DNA from: Ideonella azotifigens
Lineage (GTDB): Bacteria > Pseudomonadota > Gammaproteobacteria > Burkholderiales > Burkholderiaceae_C
Assembly: GCF_006519715.1 (NCBI RefSeq)
Contig: NZ_VIDT01000005.1
Span: 1-36,952, forward strand
DNA: 36,952 nt
Direction of reading: 5' to 3'
A program made the translations under genes and the position numbers. Position 1 is the first letter of the stretch. Each line of letters begins with the position of its first letter. Of this stretch, positions 34,716 to 36,952 are shown in pieces. The notes beneath the pieces are model-generated. The model was not told the origin of the DNA and searched no databases. It saw only the letters and a list, made by a program, of their open reading frames with translations.

Positions 34716-36952
34716 TTGGAAAAGATCCTGTTGCAAATTGCCGCCGAGCTGAAGGCTCGACCGGCCCAGGTCCAGGCGGCCGTCTCCTTGCTGGACGGCG
34801 GCGCCACGGTTCCCTTCATTGCCCGCTACCGCAAGGAAGCCACCGACGGGCTGGACGACATCCAGCTGCGCGAACTGGAAGCCCGGCTGGGCTACCTGCG
34901 CGAGCTGGAAGACCGGCGCGAGGCGGTGCTGAAAAGCATTGCCGAGCAGGGCAAGCTGACGCCGCAGCTACAGGCCGCCATCGAGGCCGCGCCGACCAAG
35001 CAGGATCTGGAAGACCTCTACCTGCCCTACAAGCAGAAGCGCCGCACCAAGGGCATGATCGCCCGCGAGGCCGGGCTGGAGCCGCTCGCGGACAAGCTGT
35101 TCGCCGACCCCACGCTGGACCCGATGACCGAGGCCGCGGCCTTCATCAATGCAGACGCCGGCTTTGCCGATGCGTTTGCCGTGGTGGACGGCGTGCGCGA
35201 CCTGCTCAGCGAGCGCTGGGCCGAAGACGCCGCGCTGGTCGGCAAGCTGCGCGAGTGGCTATGGGCCGAAGGGCTGCTGCGTTCCAAGCTGGTCGAAGGC
35301 AAGGACCCGAACAACGCGGACCATGCCAAGTTCCGCGACTATTTCGAGTACGACGAGCCGATCCGCACCGTGCCTTCGCACCGCGCGCTGGCCGTGTTCC
35401 GCGGCCGCACCCAGGAGATCCTGGACGCGAAGCTGGTGCTGGACGAGGAGGTGGTGCCCGGTCAGCCAACGCTGGCCGAAGGCCGCATTGCAGGCCACCT
35501 GGGCTGGCGCCATGCCAAGCGCGTGGGCGACGAGCTGATCCGCAAGACGATTGCCTGGACCTGGAAGGTCAAGCTCTCGATGAGCCTGGAGCGTGATTTG
35601 TTTGCGCGTCTACGTGAAGATGCCGAGAAAGTGGCCATCAAGGTCTTCGCCGAGAACCTGCGCGACCTGCTGCTGGCCGCACCCGCAGGCAAGCGCGTGG
35701 TGATGGGCCTGGACCCAGGCATCCGCACCGGCGTGAAGGTGGCCGTGGTGAGCGACACCGGCAAGGTGCTGGACACCCACACCGTCTACCCGCACGAGCC
35801 GCGCAAGGACTGGGAAGGTTCGATCCACACGCTGGGCCGGTTGTGCGCCACGCACGGCGTGAACCTGATCGCGATTGGCAACGGCACTGCCAGCCGCGAG
35901 ACGGACAAGTTGGCCGGGGACCTGATCAAGCGCATCCAGCAGCTGGCGCCCGGCACGTTCATCGAAAAGGTGGTCGTCAGCGAAGCCGGCGCGTCGGTCT
36001 ACTCGGCCTCCGAGTTCGCGTCCAAAGAGTTGCCTGATCTGGACGTGAGCCTGCGCGGCGCTGTCTCCATTGCCCGCCGTCTGCAGGACCCGCTGGCTGA
36101 ACTGGTGAAGATCGATCCGAAAAGCATTGGCGTGGGCCAGTACCAGCACGACGTGAACCAGAGCGAGCTGGCGCGCACGCTGGACACCGTGATCGAGGAC
36201 TGCGTGAACTCGGTCGGCGTGGACCTGAACACCGCCTCGGCGCCGCTGCTGGCGCAGGTCTCCGGCTTGTCGAATGCAGTCGCGGCCAGCATCGTGCGCT
36301 GGCGCGACGCCAACGGCGCGTTCCGCAACCGCCAGCAACTGATGGACGTGGCCGGGCTGGGCGCCAAGACCTTCGAGCTGGCGGCCGGCTTCCTGCGCAT
36401 TCGCGGCGGCGACAACCCGCTGGACTTCTCCGGCGTGCACCCGGAAACCTACCCGCTGGTGCAGCGCATGGCCGAGAAGCTGGGCCGCCCCGCCGGCGAG
36501 CTGATGGGCAAGAGCGATGTGATCCGCACGCTCAAGCCCGAAGCCTTTGCCGACGAGAAGTTCGGCGCCATCACGGTCAAGGACATCCTGGCCGAACTGG
36601 AAAAGCCGGGCCGCGACCCGCGCCCGGACTTCAAGGTGGCGCGCTTCAACGACGGCGTCGAAGACATCAAGGATCTGCAGCCCGGCATGACGCTGGAAGG
36701 CACGGTCAGCAATGTCGCGCAGTTCGGCGCGTTCGTGGACCTGGGCGTGCACCAGGACGGCCTGATCCACGTCAGCCAGCTGTCGAACAAGTTCGTCACC
36801 GACGCGCGCGAGGTCGTCAAGACCGGCGACATCGTCAAGGTCAAGGTGCTGGAGGTGGACCTGTCGCGCCAGCGCATTTCGCTGACGATGAAGCTGGACG
36901 CCCCCACCGGTGCCAAGGCCCAGGCCGCCCGCGGCGACAACAACTACCGCCC
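34716..36952 (+). CDS. tex: Tex, S1 RNA-binding transcription accessory protein (3' end outside window)
   Basis: About 745 residues are visible, still open at the window edge; Tex proteins are ~770-800 aa, so only the tail is missing. An N-terminal helical domain ([22 protein letters not shown], cut to [17 protein letters not shown]) is followed by a YqgF/RNase H-like domain ([18 protein letters not shown]). Helix-hairpin-helix units come next ([33 protein letters not shown]). The S1 domain is at about 670-735 ([21 protein letters not shown], cut to [26 protein letters not shown]). I use TTG at 34716 because [12 protein letters not shown] is the family start. ATGs at 34581 and 34644 are also in frame and cannot be excluded; the ribosome site is weak. 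Tex binds nucleic acid and affects transcription and gene regulation. Confidence 0.93.
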   Translation, partial: MEKILLQIAAELKARPAQVQAAVSLLDGGATVPFIARYRKEATDGLDDIQLRELEARLGYLRELEDRREAVLKSIAEQGKLTPQLQAAIEAAPTKQDLEDLYLPYKQKRRTKGMIAREAGLEPLADKLFADPTLDPMTEAAAFINADAGFADAFAVVDGVRDLLSERWAEDAALVGKLREWLWAEGLLRSKLVEGKDPNNADHAKFRDYFEYDEPIRTVPSHRALAVFRGRTQEILDAKLVLDEEVVPGQPTLAEGRIAGHLGWRHAKRVGDELIRKTIAWTWKVKLSMSLERDLFARLREDAEKVAIKVFAENLRDLLLAAPAGKRVVMGLDPGIRTGVKVAVVSDTGKVLDTHTVYPHEPRKDWEGSIHTLGRLCATHGVNLIAIGNGTASRETDKLAGDLIKRIQQLAPGTFIEKVVVSEAGASVYSASEFASKELPDLDVSLRGAVSIARRLQDPLAELVKIDPKSIGVGQYQHDVNQSELARTLDTVIEDCVNSVGVDLNTASAPLLAQVSGLSNAVAASIVRWRDANGAFRNRQQLMDVAGLGAKTFELAAGFLRIRGGDNPLDFSGVHPETYPLVQRMAEKLGRPAGELMGKSDVIRTLKPEAFADEKFGAITVKDILAELEKPGRDPRPDFKVARFNDGVEDIKDLQPGMTLEGTVSNVAQFGAFVDLGVHQDGLIHVSQLSNKFVTDAREVVKTGDIVKVKVLEVDLSRQRISLTMKLDAPTGAKAQAARGDNNYR

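Noticed and set aside
35610-36770. 386-codon minus-strand frame opposite tex
   Set aside because: It is a shadow of tex; the plus-strand frame has full Tex homology throughout.

Overview
The window is GC-rich DNA with dense, short-spaced operons. Its gene content points to a betaproteobacterium of the order Burkholderiales, probably a Comamonadaceae/Sphaerotilaceae-type organism. The reasons are a liv-type ABC transporter with the Arg-variant Walker A, a Fad cluster with a ~600-aa acyl-CoA dehydrogenase, and an intergenic repeat core that I recognise from that group. No rRNA, tRNA, CRISPR array, insertion sequence, phage gene or plasmid gene is visible. This is chromosomal housekeeping and catabolic DNA, and I do not see a clearly new defence or mobile system in it.

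Layout. 1-507: 3' end of a Pro/Gln/Arg-rich protein, closed by a strong bidirectional terminator. 564-1965: a TesA-type esterase and a YbbA-type ABC ATPase, divergent, with start codons practically on top of each other. 2052-4611: a DUF808 membrane protein and an exported alpha/beta hydrolase with a TPR tail, both on the minus strand. 4692-8581: a minus-strand housekeeping group in the order selO, msrB, yciB (septation), bolA, parvulin-type PPIase, ended by a textbook terminator. 8722-10377: an acyl-CoA ligase. 10382-11641: an exported DUF4056-like protein on the opposite strand.

11911-17232: a complete branched-chain-amino-acid-type (Liv/HAAT) ABC importer, with binding protein, two permeases and two ATPases. 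An internal terminator after the binding-protein gene probably sets stoichiometry. 17478-27461: a beta-oxidation run: fused enoyl-CoA hydratase/3-hydroxyacyl-CoA dehydrogenase, thiolase, acyl-CoA dehydrogenase, SDR, hotdog thioesterase, MDR reductase, ElaA-like GNAT, GST-like protein and a second SDR. A possible TetR-type operator lies in the leader. With the ligase at 8722 the window holds activation, dehydrogenation, hydration, oxidation and thiolysis, so acyl-CoA breakdown is the main metabolic theme.

27563-34476 (minus strand): a beta-glucoside uptake and hydrolysis operon, bgl (GH1), sugar-binding protein, two permeases, MalK/UgpC-like ATPase, then its own LacI regulator last. A perfect 14-bp palindrome just upstream of the GH1 gene is the obvious LacI operator. 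34716-36952: tex, an RNA-binding transcription accessory protein, running off the window end.

The observations I rate highest are these: the two Liv ATPases carry degenerate motifs that would fall in the same composite ATP site; the tesA/ybbA start codons are so close that each promoter must lie inside the other gene; two families of short repeats occur, one of them inside the sugar operon; and the LacI operator is a perfect palindrome. No gap between genes exceeds 300 bases.
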